Below are positions 12,504 through 24,637 of a DNA stretch of 64,000 nucleotides, piece after piece. The first letter of the stretch is position 1. The number at the start of each line of letters is the position of its first letter. The notes below the pieces were generated by a model, which saw nothing but the letters and a program-made list of their open reading frames with translations, was not told the DNA's origin and did no database searches. Made by a program: the position numbers and the translations under genes. This stretch comes from Plantago major (Eukaryota > Streptophyta > Magnoliopsida > Lamiales > Plantaginaceae): positions 32,800-96,799 of the forward strand of contig JAIFAC010000458.1 of assembly GCA_026545765.1 (NCBI GenBank), given 5' to 3'.

Positions 12504-13319
12504 ATGCAAGATTTAACCCCTGCTGATGGTTTCACGGAAATAACGGAAAACTTAGCAGACATGATAAAGTATCTAGCAAACGAACCCTCGGTGGGACTAT
12601 TCTATGTTCAGCAGCACTCTCAGAAAGCAGTGCCTAACCTCGTAAATCTGAAGAATAACATTGTCAAAAAAAATCATGAGACAGTTTTACTTACTGAAGA
12701 TCTGGATGATTCCATTGCCATGGTTGATTCAATGAAAGATTGCGGCTGCCCCATTGTCGATGACATGATTACTGAAATAAGAAATTCCCTTTCTATAATT
12801 TCAACCAAAAAGCCCAAAAGAGGATTGCTACAAAGCTCCAGCTCTAGTTTTCTCGGAAGAGCCAGTTCTTGGTCTCCAGCTTCGTGGGGTAGTAATAAAG
12901 TTTATTCTCAGTCGGATGTTGAGAAGAGCAGTGGTTATCTCTCTGGTGTTCTTAAATCAGCCAAGCAGAGAGCCGGAGGTTTTAAATGGACCCAGGGTGA
13001 AACATTGGAAGCAAAGAGTGGTTTGTTCGATCTTGGTCCTGGGTACCCTAGTGCAGGTACTAGCGTCTCCTCATCTATAGTGGAGAATGAGACAGCAAAT
13101 GTTCCATTGCCAAGTGAAAATAGTAATGGGGTGCAAGAAGAACCACAGCCTGGTAAAAGTTCCTCCCATCATCAATTGTTGACCTTGTACGAGAACTTTG
13201 ATGAGTTCAAGGCTGACAAAGAAGCTAGATTTGAAGAGTGGCTTGGAGGGACAGGTGATGAGGGAAGGAAAACTGCCAGTGGTGGGGATTTACCTCGTGA
13301 GGGATCTGAATCTGTATAG
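12504..13319 (+). CDS. BORCS8/MEF2BNB-like protein (BORC subunit homologue)
   Basis: Intact single coding exon of 271 residues. The exon opens after TTCAG at 12475; the in-frame ATG at 12504 (MQDLTPADGFTEI) is chosen because upstream codons of the same frame run into the acceptor. Residues about 8-95 carry the BORCS8/MEF2BNB signature ITENLADMIKYLANEPSVGL followed by FYVQQHSQKAVPNLVNLK, and are predicted helical. The rest is Ser/Gly-rich (SSSSSFLGRASSWSPASWGS) and plant-specific, with a charged C-terminal helix YENFDEFKADKEARFEEWL. In animals BORC recruits Arl8 to lysosomes and couples them to kinesin; a vacuolar or late-endosomal role in plants is inference. The protein is about twice the length of animal BORCS8 because of the C-terminal extension. 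Confidence 0.8.
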   Translation: MQDLTPADGFTEITENLADMIKYLANEPSVGLFYVQQHSQKAVPNLVNLKNNIVKKNHETVLLTEDLDDSIAMVDSMKDCGCPIVDDMITEIRNSLSIISTKKPKRGLLQSSSSSFLGRASSWSPASWGSNKVYSQSDVEKSSGYLSGVLKSAKQRAGGFKWTQGETLEAKSGLFDLGPGYPSAGTSVSSSIVENETANVPLPSENSNGVQEEPQPGKSSSHHQLLTLYENFDEFKADKEARFEEWLGGTGDEGRKTASGGDLPREGSESV

Positions 13320-15255
13320 CGCACAAGTAAAATAAAACAGAATGAGAAAGGTGTGTCGTGTGTAGAATTGCAACATTTAAGTTTCTTATTTGAGTGGATA
13401 TCTGGTGAGTCTGAATGTCTGATTGAGGTTGTTGGATTGCTATTCACCCCATCATTACATTTATTTTATGAAGATGAGACTAGAAACACATTTCTCTTGT
13501 TTGAATCTAAAGCATGATATTTGCTCAACTGATGTTCTTGTGAATGCCTATGAGAGAATAATAGTAGTACATTGTTGCATGATTCTGTTTTCATTCATGA
13601 AACTGAATATGAAAGTTTATGACATGAACTATGTGTGAGATGATTTAACGTGTTATACAGGGCACAATGCGTGTTATACAGGGCACAATGCATATGTCAT
13701 AATGGTACCCGTGTGACTATGTTCTAGTATGACATTTTCCGGAAGGTGTTAAAGCTTGTTTCGTGCAACCCCTTCGACGGAAGGTCTTCTGAAACCAACA
13801 GCTGAGGTTATTACATGGAAGTAGACCTTGTTTTGCTAAAGCTCCCTAATGTGCCCTATTACAGATTAGTTAGAAAATGAGAATGTCATGTTTATACACC
13901 AACACAAGGTATTGCTTTGAATTTGATTTATTGGTCAGACGGCAAGAAATAGATCATGATTATAACATGTGTTGGTATATTTCTTGGTTCAAACATGAAA
14001 TACTCTTCAGTCCCAATCAAACATTGCCGAAATCATTTGAATAATCTGCAGTCATCTTGAAATAATACCCAAATCATCATCAACTTCGATAGTTCCATTG
14101 ACCAAGAGATGACACCTTACATAGTTTTTTTTTTCCAATAGCCGATGGTACGTAGTACGTGACATTATCAGTAGAATGTAGTAATAATCAAACCCAAACT
14201 GCATTCAAATTGTGACACAAGTTGGTTTTAAACTTTTGATGTGTAGATGAGTCATACTCTTCCTAACCTCAAGGAAGTTTAAGTCAAAAGAGTTACGCCT
14301 ACGCTACAGGAAAATTCGACGTCACCGACCCTGAATCCATGATCCGACCTTGAGCTAGATAAAGATTAAAGAGGACCTCCCCTCCCGAAGTAGTGTCCAA
14401 CCTCGTGGACTGACCCCATGAAGTCCGACTGCCACAAGTACAACAGATACTCAGTCAGACAAAATAGAAAATACGCCATATCCAACAAGGGGTCCAACCT
14501 CAAGGAATCGGAAAGCCCGTCCTTAAACCAGGTATGTTTCCCTATTTGATGTAAGCAAGTTGAGGTTCATGACCTAAAGGCACGCCATACTTTTACCACA
14601 TGATCTGATTGGGTCAACAAGCTTCTGGTTAATCGGAGTCTTGTCCCCTCAACCGTCTAATATAAATATGAGAGCATTTACTCTATTTTATTTCTATCTC
14701 TAAATCAATAGAACCGAGTATGTGTTTGACCAATCTATTTGATACGTTGAATCTAAATGTGATTTGCCAAAAAGGATCTGGCCTAGGACATTTGGACCAT
14801 TTTATACGATTGATTCTGAATGTATCTCCGCAAGCAAGATGCACCAAAACTTGGTGGCTTGTCATTACGAGTCATATATAGGTAACATTGTCAAACCTCC
14901 ACACGCATACAACATGTTCACCAATCACCAGTTCACTTGAGCTGATTCTGTGTACATCACCACAAAGTTACCATTACATCAAACGACAAGCAAGTTACCC
15001 AACTTATTCCGACATGAACTAAAGAACAAGAACATTTTCATTCCTTTCACATGATCAAACACTCGATCAAAATCTGTACAATATAATACTACCTATCAAT
15101 GAAAGAACAAGAACACTTTGATTCCTATCTACATGAGTCGTGATAATACACTCCATCTAAATCTGTACATCATTTACGCCAAATGCCGATGAGGAAAAAC
15201 TCGAGAAGATATAAATAAACACACGGAATTCATCCATCCGTTACAACCTATCATA
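13320..15255. other. Intergenic with LTR-like debris
   Basis: Holds a 21-bp tandem duplication near 13649-13690 (GTTATACAGGGCACAATG twice). A 14280-14720 segment is richer in GC with a TATA-like TAATATAAATATGAGAG at about 14660, resembling an LTR promoter region but without identifiable ends. No gene is supported. Confidence 0.35.
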
Positions 15256-16614
15256 TCACCTAGGCGCCAGAGACACCGTGAAGTCAGTAACACTTCCCAT
15301 CTTCTCCAACCAATCCTGCGATTCCAAGAACATCTGTGAAACTTGAGCAACCACTTTCCCCATATCTGGCCGTCTATCCGGATCATCACAAACACAATCC
15401 AATGCCAAGCGTGCCAACCTCTCCACCACATACACCGGATACGAGTCCCTCAACCTCCTATCCACCCATTGCCTAACACCACCACTCTCCACCGCTCTCC
15501 TCGCTTCCTCCACGACGGATATCCTCACGTAACTCCCACTCTCCTCATCAACCTTATGCCTCAACGCCTCCATCCCTGACAAAAGCTCAAGAATCACGAC
15601 ACCAAACGCATAAACATCACCCTTTTGCGTCGGCACCCCATTCGTCAAAAACTCAGGCGCCATGTACCCTCTCGTCCCCTCGAATTTCCTAACCTTACTA
15701 TGCGACTGCCCAAAGTCCTTCCCCTCCACACCTTCCCTATCAACCTCACCACAAAGCTCAGCAGTACCAAAATGGCAAATTTTCGCACTCAACGAATCCT
15801 CACTCACAACAACACCACTACTCTTGATATGATTATGCACAAACTCAAACCCTAACCCGGTCGAATTGTGAACGTAATCTAACCCGTGAGCAACATCACA
15901 CGCAACCCTAATTCGCGAAATCCAACTAGACAACACAGTGAAATTGGGATTTTTCGTATTTCTCAAGCAACTCGACAAATTGGCACCAGGAACGTAATCG
16001 TAAACCAAGTAAATGTAACTACCGGATAACGAAGCCCCTTTCAAAGCAACCAAACTGGAGTGGTGGCTTTTGCAAATTAGGGCAAGGCGATCGATCAATT
16101 GGGAAGTTTCAATTGGGCGACGAAACTTGCGTTGGATGATCAGAACTGACTGGTGGCGTAAGGTGGATCTCCAGGAGGTGGAGGATGAAGAAGAGGAGTA
16201 GGGCTTTCCGTATGTTGCCGTAGAGATTTCTGAAAAGGAGTAGAGATGCGATTGGGATGGGAGAATTGATTGTCTGAGGCTGATTAGAGAAGAAAGTGAG
16301 GATTTTGATGAAATGGATGAAGATGATGATGAAGAAGCTGTGTTCTTGTTGAAGGTGGAAGATGAAGCTGTGCTTGGGAGGATGAAGTTGCTGGAGGTGG
16401 AACTGGAATTTGCAGAAGAAATTGAAGAAGAAGAACGGGTGTTTTTGTGTTGTCGTGATTTTGATGATGGAAAAGACTCGATTTTTAGTTTGTTTTTGCT
16501 CTTGTTTCTGGATTTGCAGAAGGAGAAAAGCATTGCGACGGAGATGGGAGTTGCATATGTGCGGTGGCGGTGGGTGGCAGAGATATTATTATGGTCTTGG
16601 AAGTATTTAGACAA
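15256..16614 (-). CDS. LYK-related receptor-like cytoplasmic pseudokinase
   Basis: Intronless, 452 residues from the ATG at 16614; Met28 (MLFSFCKSRN, 16533) is an alternative start. No signal peptide, LysM or transmembrane segment is seen. Residues about 45-120 are extremely Ser-rich, followed by HLYSFSEISTAT, which resembles the juxtamembrane FS-x-EI-x-xAT motif of LysM-receptor kinases. The kinase fold covers about 150-440: YLVYDYVPG, GTRGYMAPEFL, KGDVYAFGVVILELLSG and RRPDM are conserved. Catalytic residues are missing: the VAIK lysine position reads VLII, the HRD motif reads HNH (260-262) and DFG reads HFG (281-283). Family knowledge says loss of all three prevents normal phosphotransfer, so a scaffold role is likely. 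It resembles Arabidopsis At3g57120-type proteins. Substitutions rather than frame breaks argue for a functional pseudokinase, not a decayed gene. Confidence 0.85.
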   Translation of the reverse strand: MSKYFQDHNNISATHRHRTYATPISVAMLFSFCKSRNKSKNKLKIESFPSSKSRQHKNTRSSSSISSANSSSTSSNFILPSTASSSTFNKNTASSSSSSSISSKSSLSSLISLRQSILPSQSHLYSFSEISTATYGKPYSSSSSSTSWRSTLRHQSVLIIQRKFRRPIETSQLIDRLALICKSHHSSLVALKGASLSGSYIYLVYDYVPGANLSSCLRNTKNPNFTVLSSWISRIRVACDVAHGLDYVHNSTGLGFEFVHNHIKSSGVVVSEDSLSAKICHFGTAELCGEVDREGVEGKDFGQSHSKVRKFEGTRGYMAPEFLTNGVPTQKGDVYAFGVVILELLSGMEALRHKVDEESGSYVRISVVEEARRAVESGGVRQWVDRRLRDSYPVYVVERLARLALDCVCDDPDRRPDMGKVVAQVSQMFLESQDWLEKMGSVTDFTVSLAPR

Positions 16615-17690
16615 GTCTTTTTCTGGAAGATATTATCAAGTCTATGTATTAATATAGTACTACTAGTATAAGATTAGGTGATGAGATTTTTTATTTTTTT
16701 CTAATCACTTGGGCTGCAAAATTCAATACCCTACATGGAAGCATCAGAACAGAAATAAATGCAGATTTGAATACTGATGGTCAGGTTTAGGGAACCCGGA
16801 GTCCGGTCAAAACCGGCATGAGGGTGTATCTTGAGAAAATATGAAGGGAAGTTCGTCCCCCAGCTTCGGTACCCTGCTGACACTAATACAGCTGAAATTC
16901 GAGCATTGGGAACCGGCAAGGGTGAAAAATCATTTATTCAAAACGGTAATTCACAAGAATGGCAATACACACATTGATTTCCTCTTTCCTGCAACATTTT
17001 TAAGATTCATGCTTTAAACGTCAGTATACCAGCCATAATTTTTTCATGTCAAGCATGGAAGAGGAGAATTTGCTATACTTCATTTGTTTAAGAGTAGGTA
17101 ATTCGAGGGTTGTAAAACGGACATGTTAAATGTGGATAAGCTCGGAGTTATTTCACATAAACTTGCAAGAGTAATGAAGAAAAGGGGGAACAATCAAATT
17201 AAATGCCAATAATAGCATAGATTACTGACTAACTGCTTTGAAGGCCCTATCAGGCTATCACGAGAAAAAGACGTGCTAATGCGTATTGACTTCGATACTA
17301 ACCGTAAACAAAGGGTTCTACTCTTCTAGAAGTTCATTTGCCTAACATTACCACTTACCAGCATTATCAAAAAGTTCAAGTAAAGAAGAGAAAAGAAGAA
17401 GAAAAGTACTTGATAGAAAATGCCCTGTATCACTAGCTTGTATGGTTCTGATTTCAGCCCCTAAGTTATACTCCAGGGGTAAGTATTAGGATCAAAATTT
17501 ACTCTAATCCGCGAGGTTCTGGACATGACATCTAATTTGCGAAATGTGGGACTAAATTCTATACACAGGACAGTCTGGTATAATCATCACAAAACTCTCA
17601 AAATTTTCAGCATCAATTCAAATCAAGAATGAATGGAGGAAACACACTATTGATACAACTATATGCATGTGGTGCGAAGGCGTAATGACA
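16615..17690. other. Intergenic between pseudokinase and AVT1 3' end
   Basis: The segment 16735-16925 is less AT-rich and open on the minus strand for 62 codons (16731-16919), but I recognise no family. The remainder contains the AVT1 3' flank and no supported gene. Confidence 0.35.
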
Positions 17691-20600
17691 TTATCCTGCC
17701 AAGTTGGCGATAATCTTGGAGAGTGCTGAGTAGCTTCCAAATGCGGCTGATACCAAGCCTACTGCAATGACAACTGTACACAGTGTGCCCTGCAACAGTA
17801 AACGGCCAAATGAAAACCGAGGTTCACAGAAATCAAGATGCTATGATGCTAACAAATGACATGATTGCCATGTTGGTTTGAACTGGTTTGCAGATCATGA
17901 CGAGTTCATTTGAGAATTGTATGTTGCTTTCTGGCAAAACAATTGGTCTTTTTAAAAAAAAAGGGAGAAGTGGATTTACCTGGACTAGGGTTATTTTCCC
18001 CTTTAAGATGCTCAAGTAGCATGCGCATGGAAGAATAAAGGTCTGCAGAGGAAAATTAACATGAGTAACATGCATAAAAATAGCTAGCACATATAATCTT
18101 TATGAATTGTGGATACGTCAAAGCCTGTATGATGTGTATTACAGACTTTAAATTATCCGTGTGGGAGTGAAAGAAGTATAGCGTTGCGTGAACAGATGGA
18201 AAAGTAGGACAAGTATGAAAGAACTTACTACTAGCATTGTGAGTAAAGAACCGATTAAGGCCATTACTAGACCTGCATAACAAAAAGGGACAACACCATG
18301 AGCAAACATGAATAGCAGAGGATCCATGGAACAAATTATATAACAGAGTCGGAGACAAGGGTACAAACTCAAAACACGTGTTAAAGATAGTAAGTTTAGC
18401 ATAGTACTTTTAGCCAAGAACTTACCAAAGAACGGGATGCTAAGACCCACTAGTAAAGTGGATATCACCAATGCTGTTCTGATTAGGATCGAATACACAT
18501 GGGATTTAGCATGACGTGCCGGTATCAACTCCTCAAGACACATAGCCACTGGAGACATGGTTAATGCATATGTATGTCTAGTTAAGGAACAAATGAGCTT
18601 TCATTCATCAAGTATTCTATCGGGAGGCGGAGTATAAACAGAAAATGAAGAAGGTAAAGTCTTCCAATAAAGAAGAAGAAGACTCTTAATGTATTCAATC
18701 AGGAGGCGGAGTACAAATCTTACCTTTGAAAATTTCAATATTGCGGTCACGTTTTTTTACACTTGTTCTTTCTTTTAATTTCTTTTTATTATTCCCAAGT
18801 AGTAAGATTTACAGTGTGATGAAACTGTTAATGTAAGCAGATTTTAGTCATCTTGACTTTGTATAGCTTCCATCGTAATTAACCGAAAGATACATCTATT
18901 ACAACTTTCTGAAAGATTAATCAACAGATTTATCTGGGGAAAGGATATTTTGTAAATGGATTGACTACCTGCAAGAGAAGCACATCAGTTATTACTTATG
19001 AGAAAGGTTAACGAAAGCTACTTTAAAAAAACTACAGTAAACGCACCGTGGTCCAAACAGCAACTTTTGATGCGACTAAATGTTGGGGCATGTTAAGGGT
19101 GAATTGTGATTGTGTTGCATCTCCAAACATCATATATCCCATAACAGCAACTGCAGCATACATCATGGTACATATTCCGAAGCTGCATTGACCATTGACT
19201 TATGATCTTGATACGAGTAATAAACCAAACATAAGCAGCCTACGAGATATATAATACAGAGGAGGAGCTGCTCCCACACACATTTACAAAACCAGTTATT
19301 ATCCAACACTGATATATTGCATTTAAATAGGCTAGAGATGAGAGAACGTCAGTGAAGAAGTTTTTACATTAACAATAAAGATCGACGGCAGAAAAGAGCA
19401 TTAAATATTGTGAAATCGATTATGAACATAAGATCACAAATATAACAGGAAATAAGAAACAAAGTTTATATTATGGTGAATTATGTGGGACTCTAGGTAG
19501 AGTTATTCGTTTATAATCTCCCATTAAAAATACACAAGATGCAGTCACCTTCCTGTTTCATTGCATTTCAAGTGTGAACAGATAATACTTTGGCCAGAGG
19601 CAAGGCACTTCAAGTATTAGTCTTTAGCAACTTAATTCACTACCAAAATTAAAAGTAAGCAATTATCTACTCTATTGCAACAGGTAAATCAGTTTGCTTT
19701 TACCTTTAAGAGGACAGAAGGATACTGGCTCGGTTTCTCCATAGATGTATAGATATTTGGAAAACAGCATGCCCAGAGTAACAATAACCATATAGACCGA
19801 TAGCAACAGGAAGGAGGAAAGGTTTAGTGTTTTTGTCCCTTTGCCCTCAAACCGACTCCATCCACTACACCAACCCAGAACAGGCACACAACCACCAGGA
19901 TTGATGCAACAACTCCTCCTACTGAGATATAGCTAAGAACACTGAGGTCTTTTAACCAGGTAGTAGGTAGAACAGCTAGAGTGGCCATAATTGCAAAAAG
20001 ATGATGTGAGTTCAGTTCGAACGCTCCTAAGTTGAGATGTGCATTCGGAAATAAAGATGACAAGTTGTCACTCTCCAGTATAATATACTCAACACAACAA
20101 GCCTGCAGAAACAAGACAGGTGATGCTTCAGCTGTGAAGGATGAATATGTGTCCGTAATAAGAACATCGTAACTGATTTGCGAGACTTACATATAACTCT
20201 ATGTACAGTATTATCTGCATTGATAAACACAACATGCAAGAACATCAATGTCAGTCATCAGAATTCGTCATTTGCCTACAAGTATTGAAATATTACATCA
20301 ACAAATAAATTGACTTTGAAACTTACTGATATGATAATACGTCCTGTAGTACCAAAGGCAGCATGTCCAATGTCCGGATACGTCTCAAGCCCTGGTTGAC
20401 TGTCCAAGCATGACCGTAAGAGAATCCCAGTGTAGTAAGAAAGTAAGGCAAAAATGAATAGTATTGAAAGCCCTGCCCAACCCCCTTGTTCGGCAGCATA
20501 AGAAGTAGATAGGAGGCCCACTCCACATAGTACATTCATGCCTGCATAAAATTATTACTATCATTATTGTGGAAGGAGCATCGACAAATTATCTCAGAAA

Positions 20601-21929
20601 GACAATGCATCGACCCTTAAATTACGGGATTCTTCGTACTAATTAGTAGTTGTAATAAACCGAGTCTATAGAAGTATTTTCCGACAGACAGGTAGGAAAA
20701 CAATGATAATAAAGAAACTCAATGCAAGCAGCTTTTGAGCAACATCATATTGGTTTATTATTTTCTTCCTTATTAATACAGTGTACTAATTAGATCAAGA
20801 AATTACCATTTATTACTGCCTGGCCAAACGTGCTTCGTCGAGAAATTGGAGGCCCATGTGAAACTGCTGATTTTCCATCTTTCCTTATACTATGCTTCCT
20901 TGTAGGTAAAGGGGGAAGCAAACCATGTGAACTGCGTCTTTCTTGAGGGTTCAAGGCTTCCTCTACTGGAGGTATTAGAGGCTTGCTCAGAGATGGCAGT
21001 ACTTCAGGGGTGTGTCTCCTAGTAAGGGTAAGGGATGATGAGAGGAAAGAGCTCCCCAAGCGAGCTAAAGATGGTGTCCCCAAAAAGTTAATACTCGGAG
21101 ATGGGACGCTGCTGTAAAGATCTATCGACTGCCTGTGACAAAGATTGCAAATAAATTCAGTACAGTGGATTAAAAGCAAACACAGAACATGAAATACTTC
21201 ATTAAGTAGCAGTTTTGTTAATGATTCACTGATCAACTCCCTGTGATAGTAAGAAGCAAAAGATCACTTTATTATATACAGTATCTTCAAAATTGCATGT
21301 AGTCTTATCTACTGTAACTAATCTGGACATGTCAACAAACATGCCACATGATATATCTAAAAACTTGAATAAAGTTGGAACAAACAAGCTTGGCAAATTT
21401 CATAAAAATAACAGTAAAATAAGCTAAAATTAATATGTTCAGAAGTTGAAACATCTCAATATTTGCATGTGCACCAACAATAAAGATATTCTAGGCAACC
21501 GAAATTTTCACAGCTCGGTGACAAAGACAGATTTCAAAACACAAAAGAGCTTCTCTTCTCATAAAACAATATTCAACTACAAGATGTAAACTGACTCTGG
21601 TTCCAAATTTCCAATCATGCTAAGTTTCTACATGCAAGTAGATTAGGAATTCAAATATGATGTTTCAATTTACTCCAACTAGACCTAATTAATCATCCTA
21701 ACACACAAAAATGAGAATTCAAGAAATGTTCATCAGCAAAAAACCTCTGTTATGTTCACAATTAATACCTGTAACTTTGAGGCCAAGCACTAATAGAAGG
21801 GGGCTTGCTCCCCTGTCGTTGATTTTCGTCATCATTCGAAGAATCTGAATAGTCAGACACATTCCCACCTTTATCAGATTCTTCATCACTATCTATGTAG
21901 AAACTCTGCTCAGAAACTGAATTCTGCAT
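17691..21929 (-). CDS. AVT1: AVT1-type vacuolar amino-acid transporter, 11 exons, frame-disrupted
   Basis: Member of the AAAP family, vacuolar amino acid/proton antiporters. Exons (minus): 21769-21929, 20807-21132, 20327-20541, 20191-20214, 19704-20102, 19047-19182, 18949-18968, 18426-18571, 18229-18272, 17980-18042, 17691-17789 (TAA). The first two encode the acidic, Ser-rich cytosolic N-terminus (MQNSVSEQSFYIDSDEES). Transport-domain hallmarks are NVLCGVGLLSTSYAAEQGGW, VEYIILESDNLSS, SVLSYISVGGVVASILVVV, PVAMCLEELIPARHAKSH and GSYSALSKII. Exon 5 needs three one-base additions near 19837, 19813 and 19761 to stay in frame. The start of exon 6 is also out of phase by two bases (Cys codon incomplete). 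With those corrected the product is about 545 residues, the usual family length. The exon 7-8 intron is U12-type. All other splice phases agree, so this is probably a working gene carrying sequence errors, or a very recent pseudogene. Confidence 0.88.
18572..18948 (-). other. U12-type AT-AC intron in AVT1
   Basis: On the minus strand the intron starts ATATCCTTT (18948-18940), the canonical U12 5' splice site. It ends in AC at 18572, with a branch-point element TTCCTTAACT (589-580 of 18580-18589) ten bases upstream. Removing it joins ...NPFTK to YALTMSPVAM, matching the conserved AVT1 protein; no GT-AG alternative restores that junction. Recognised by the minor (U11/U12, U4atac/U6atac) spliceosome according to established knowledge. 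Confidence 0.88.
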
Positions 21930-24637
21930 TCTGCTCCTTTTGCCTTATCACCTCAACCTCTACACCAAGGTAATCCCTTTATACAAAACAACAACAAAAC
22001 GGATCTGAATCTTTAAACCAGCAAGAAAATCTCAAATGGCAACGAAACAACAAAGGAAAGCAAAGCAATCATTGGTTATTCATAAGTACTAAACATGGCA
22101 AGAACCTATAAATTCAAATCTTGTGACATTATATACAGAAGCAAAGTGAAATATGATTGATTCGTTTGTCGTAAATAGTCCGAGCCAAATTTTGCGGAAG
22201 ATAGGTAGTTGAATACCTAAAACCACAGTACGAAAGTAGGACAAAAACGAGAAAAGATGTTTACCATAAAAAGGAAGTCTATCTGAGGACTTTTATCAAA
22301 CACTTTACAGCCAATTCGAGTATACAGATCCGAATATTCAGTAATTCAGATCAGCAAGACATGCATTCCACAAAGCTCCATAAGAGTCAGAGATTTCTTA
22401 CCTTTTCAAATTCCTGCAAAAGCCAGTAAATGTTCGTCCAAGATTCCACCTTTTTCTCTCCTTAGTAAAGCCCGGTAGAATCTTGAAATCAAAAATTGAA
22501 CTTTCTCAAGATCCCAGAAGATTCACTATGTTATAAGTGCAAATCTGAATGGCAAGATTGCACCTTTATAGGTGGTTTGTTACTGTAAATGCTGGGTGAC
22601 TGGTAAAAAGAAGACAGGTGTAGAAAAGAGTCCAATTAAGAGTAAGGATTCTATTGCTGTCAATTTGTATTCAACTTGAACATATATTGTGCTTATGAAA
22701 ATATATTTTGAAGGTGACATGTACTCCATCCAATCGACTGAGAGAGTAGCTATTGGATTAGCGTTATCAGAGGATGATGAGTAAGCCATGAAATTGACTG
22801 GATGTATATTTAACCCATGGCCTACTCGCCCCACCATTTGCTCATTCTTTATCTTTCTTATCTGTCTCATGTAGAGGAGAATGTTCTTTAGAGCCTCCTC
22901 AAAGGACAGCCTCAAATGGAGTCAAACATTTGCAGTAATATGTGTCATATGATCTAATTACGGTTTCTTCAACGGTAAGGGTAAGATAAATGCACACATT
23001 AGATATAAACATGTGTGATCTACAGGTATATAGGAACTACAGGTGGATGTTCACATGTGCTCCACTTTTTTTGTGTCTAATATGTCCGTTGATCGCACCC
23101 CCTTACATCAAATTTACCTTAATTACGAGGTAGATTAGCTGCAGCTTGAAAGTTTCTGAAAACTCGGTTTGCAATTTCTATGGAAAAGGGTTATCTCTAC
23201 AATTCGTGCACATCATTTTTTACTCCAAGATATAATCGAGAGACCGACTAAGATGGTGTAAGTAATTACTGTTGATATGGAGAAAAATATTATCATGTAT
23301 ATCATCTTAAGTCAATCGGCATTTCAGTAAATGTTCGTCCACCTTTTAATGACATTGTAACAAGCATAAACAATTATTCTTAATTTCTTATTTGTTTTTC
23401 AATCCAACATACAACAGAGTAATAAAAAAAGTGTAATTCTTACACGTTTCTAATGAAAACTTCAGCAGCCTCCTTATAATAATGAGAGATTGATCATTCT
23501 ATCCACTTTTAACCTTCAGATTGTTTAGGTGTGATGGGGTGTGAATAAAATGTGATCATGTTTATGTCATGGACATATTCACCACAAGGAAAAAGAAATG
23601 TGTGGTTGGTGTTCATTTCTATATCTTATCGGTACAAACTTGAAGCACAAACAAACCCATTCAACAAATTTCTATCTAAGTAAAAGAACAGACGTCTGTT
23701 AATTGTTACATTTCATCACACGCTTACTCCAACCTTATATAATCTACCTCATGCCTAGCATATGACATCCTACTAAATCGCGCACAAGTTTAAAATTACT
23801 TTGTTTTGAAGTTATGATACGTTAAGTATTCATTTTGATTTAAACCTTAGCCGAAGATCTGAGAAAACTCGATCGATCAGTTGAGTAGCTGTATAATTAT
23901 GGACATTATTATTACCAAGCAGTAAATTCAAATGAAAATTGACAACAAAATTAGACATCATTTTCTCAGGGGCATTATGAAATTAGAATATGATATTTTT
24001 TGGGAGTATTTTAGCAACTTGTCCACTTACTCTCTCGTAAGTCTACACTAGCCTACTGCTTGCATGTGATAATCGTTGTATGTAATGTAGTAAATATTTT
24101 TGTGGACCCGAACAGATTTCTCAATTAAGCTGGAGATGCAAAGTATTACTATTGGTTAAAATTTAGACGTCGGGATATGTTTCGAATTACAAAAATGAGA
24201 GATTTATTGAAATTTTTCAGAGACATTAACTTCTTGTAATATCGAAAAATAAGATGAAAAATTATAAAGTGAGCAATGTTTGAAATAGTCCTGAACTCCA
24301 AATTCAGTTATACCAGTTAACTGAAACTTTTCGATACTATTCGCTAAGTTTGGTGAGATTTAATGCCACGTTTAAAGTTAAACTTAATTAATTTGCGAAG
24401 AATGTACATACATTGGTTTTGTATGGTATGTTTGCCAAGTATGCATGACTATTACTTAATCATAGTTACACATTCAGAAAGTGTAAAAATAAAAGTTGAA
24501 CCTCATAACGTGATCGATCAATTTTGTAGAGTCACCCTAAAAGTAATTTAACCTCATAATGATCAATTTTGTAAACGATTATAGTTTCAATGTATATTCA
24601 AAATAGCAAGGGCAATTTAAATCAGAGGAATTATAAT
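21930..24637. other. AVT1 5' region and intergenic
   Basis: 22380-22520 probably holds AVT1 leader sequence, but the transcript start cannot be placed. The 111-codon minus frame at 22580-22915 has no family resemblance. The rest is AT-rich without a supported gene. Confidence 0.4.

Noticed and set aside
16313..16657. Acidic plus-strand ORF (MDEDDDEEAVF...)
   Set aside because: Antisense shadow of the Ser-rich low-complexity part of the pseudokinase gene.
22580..22915. 111-codon minus-strand ORF upstream of AVT1
   Set aside because: No motif or family resemblance; chance open frame in AT-rich sequence.
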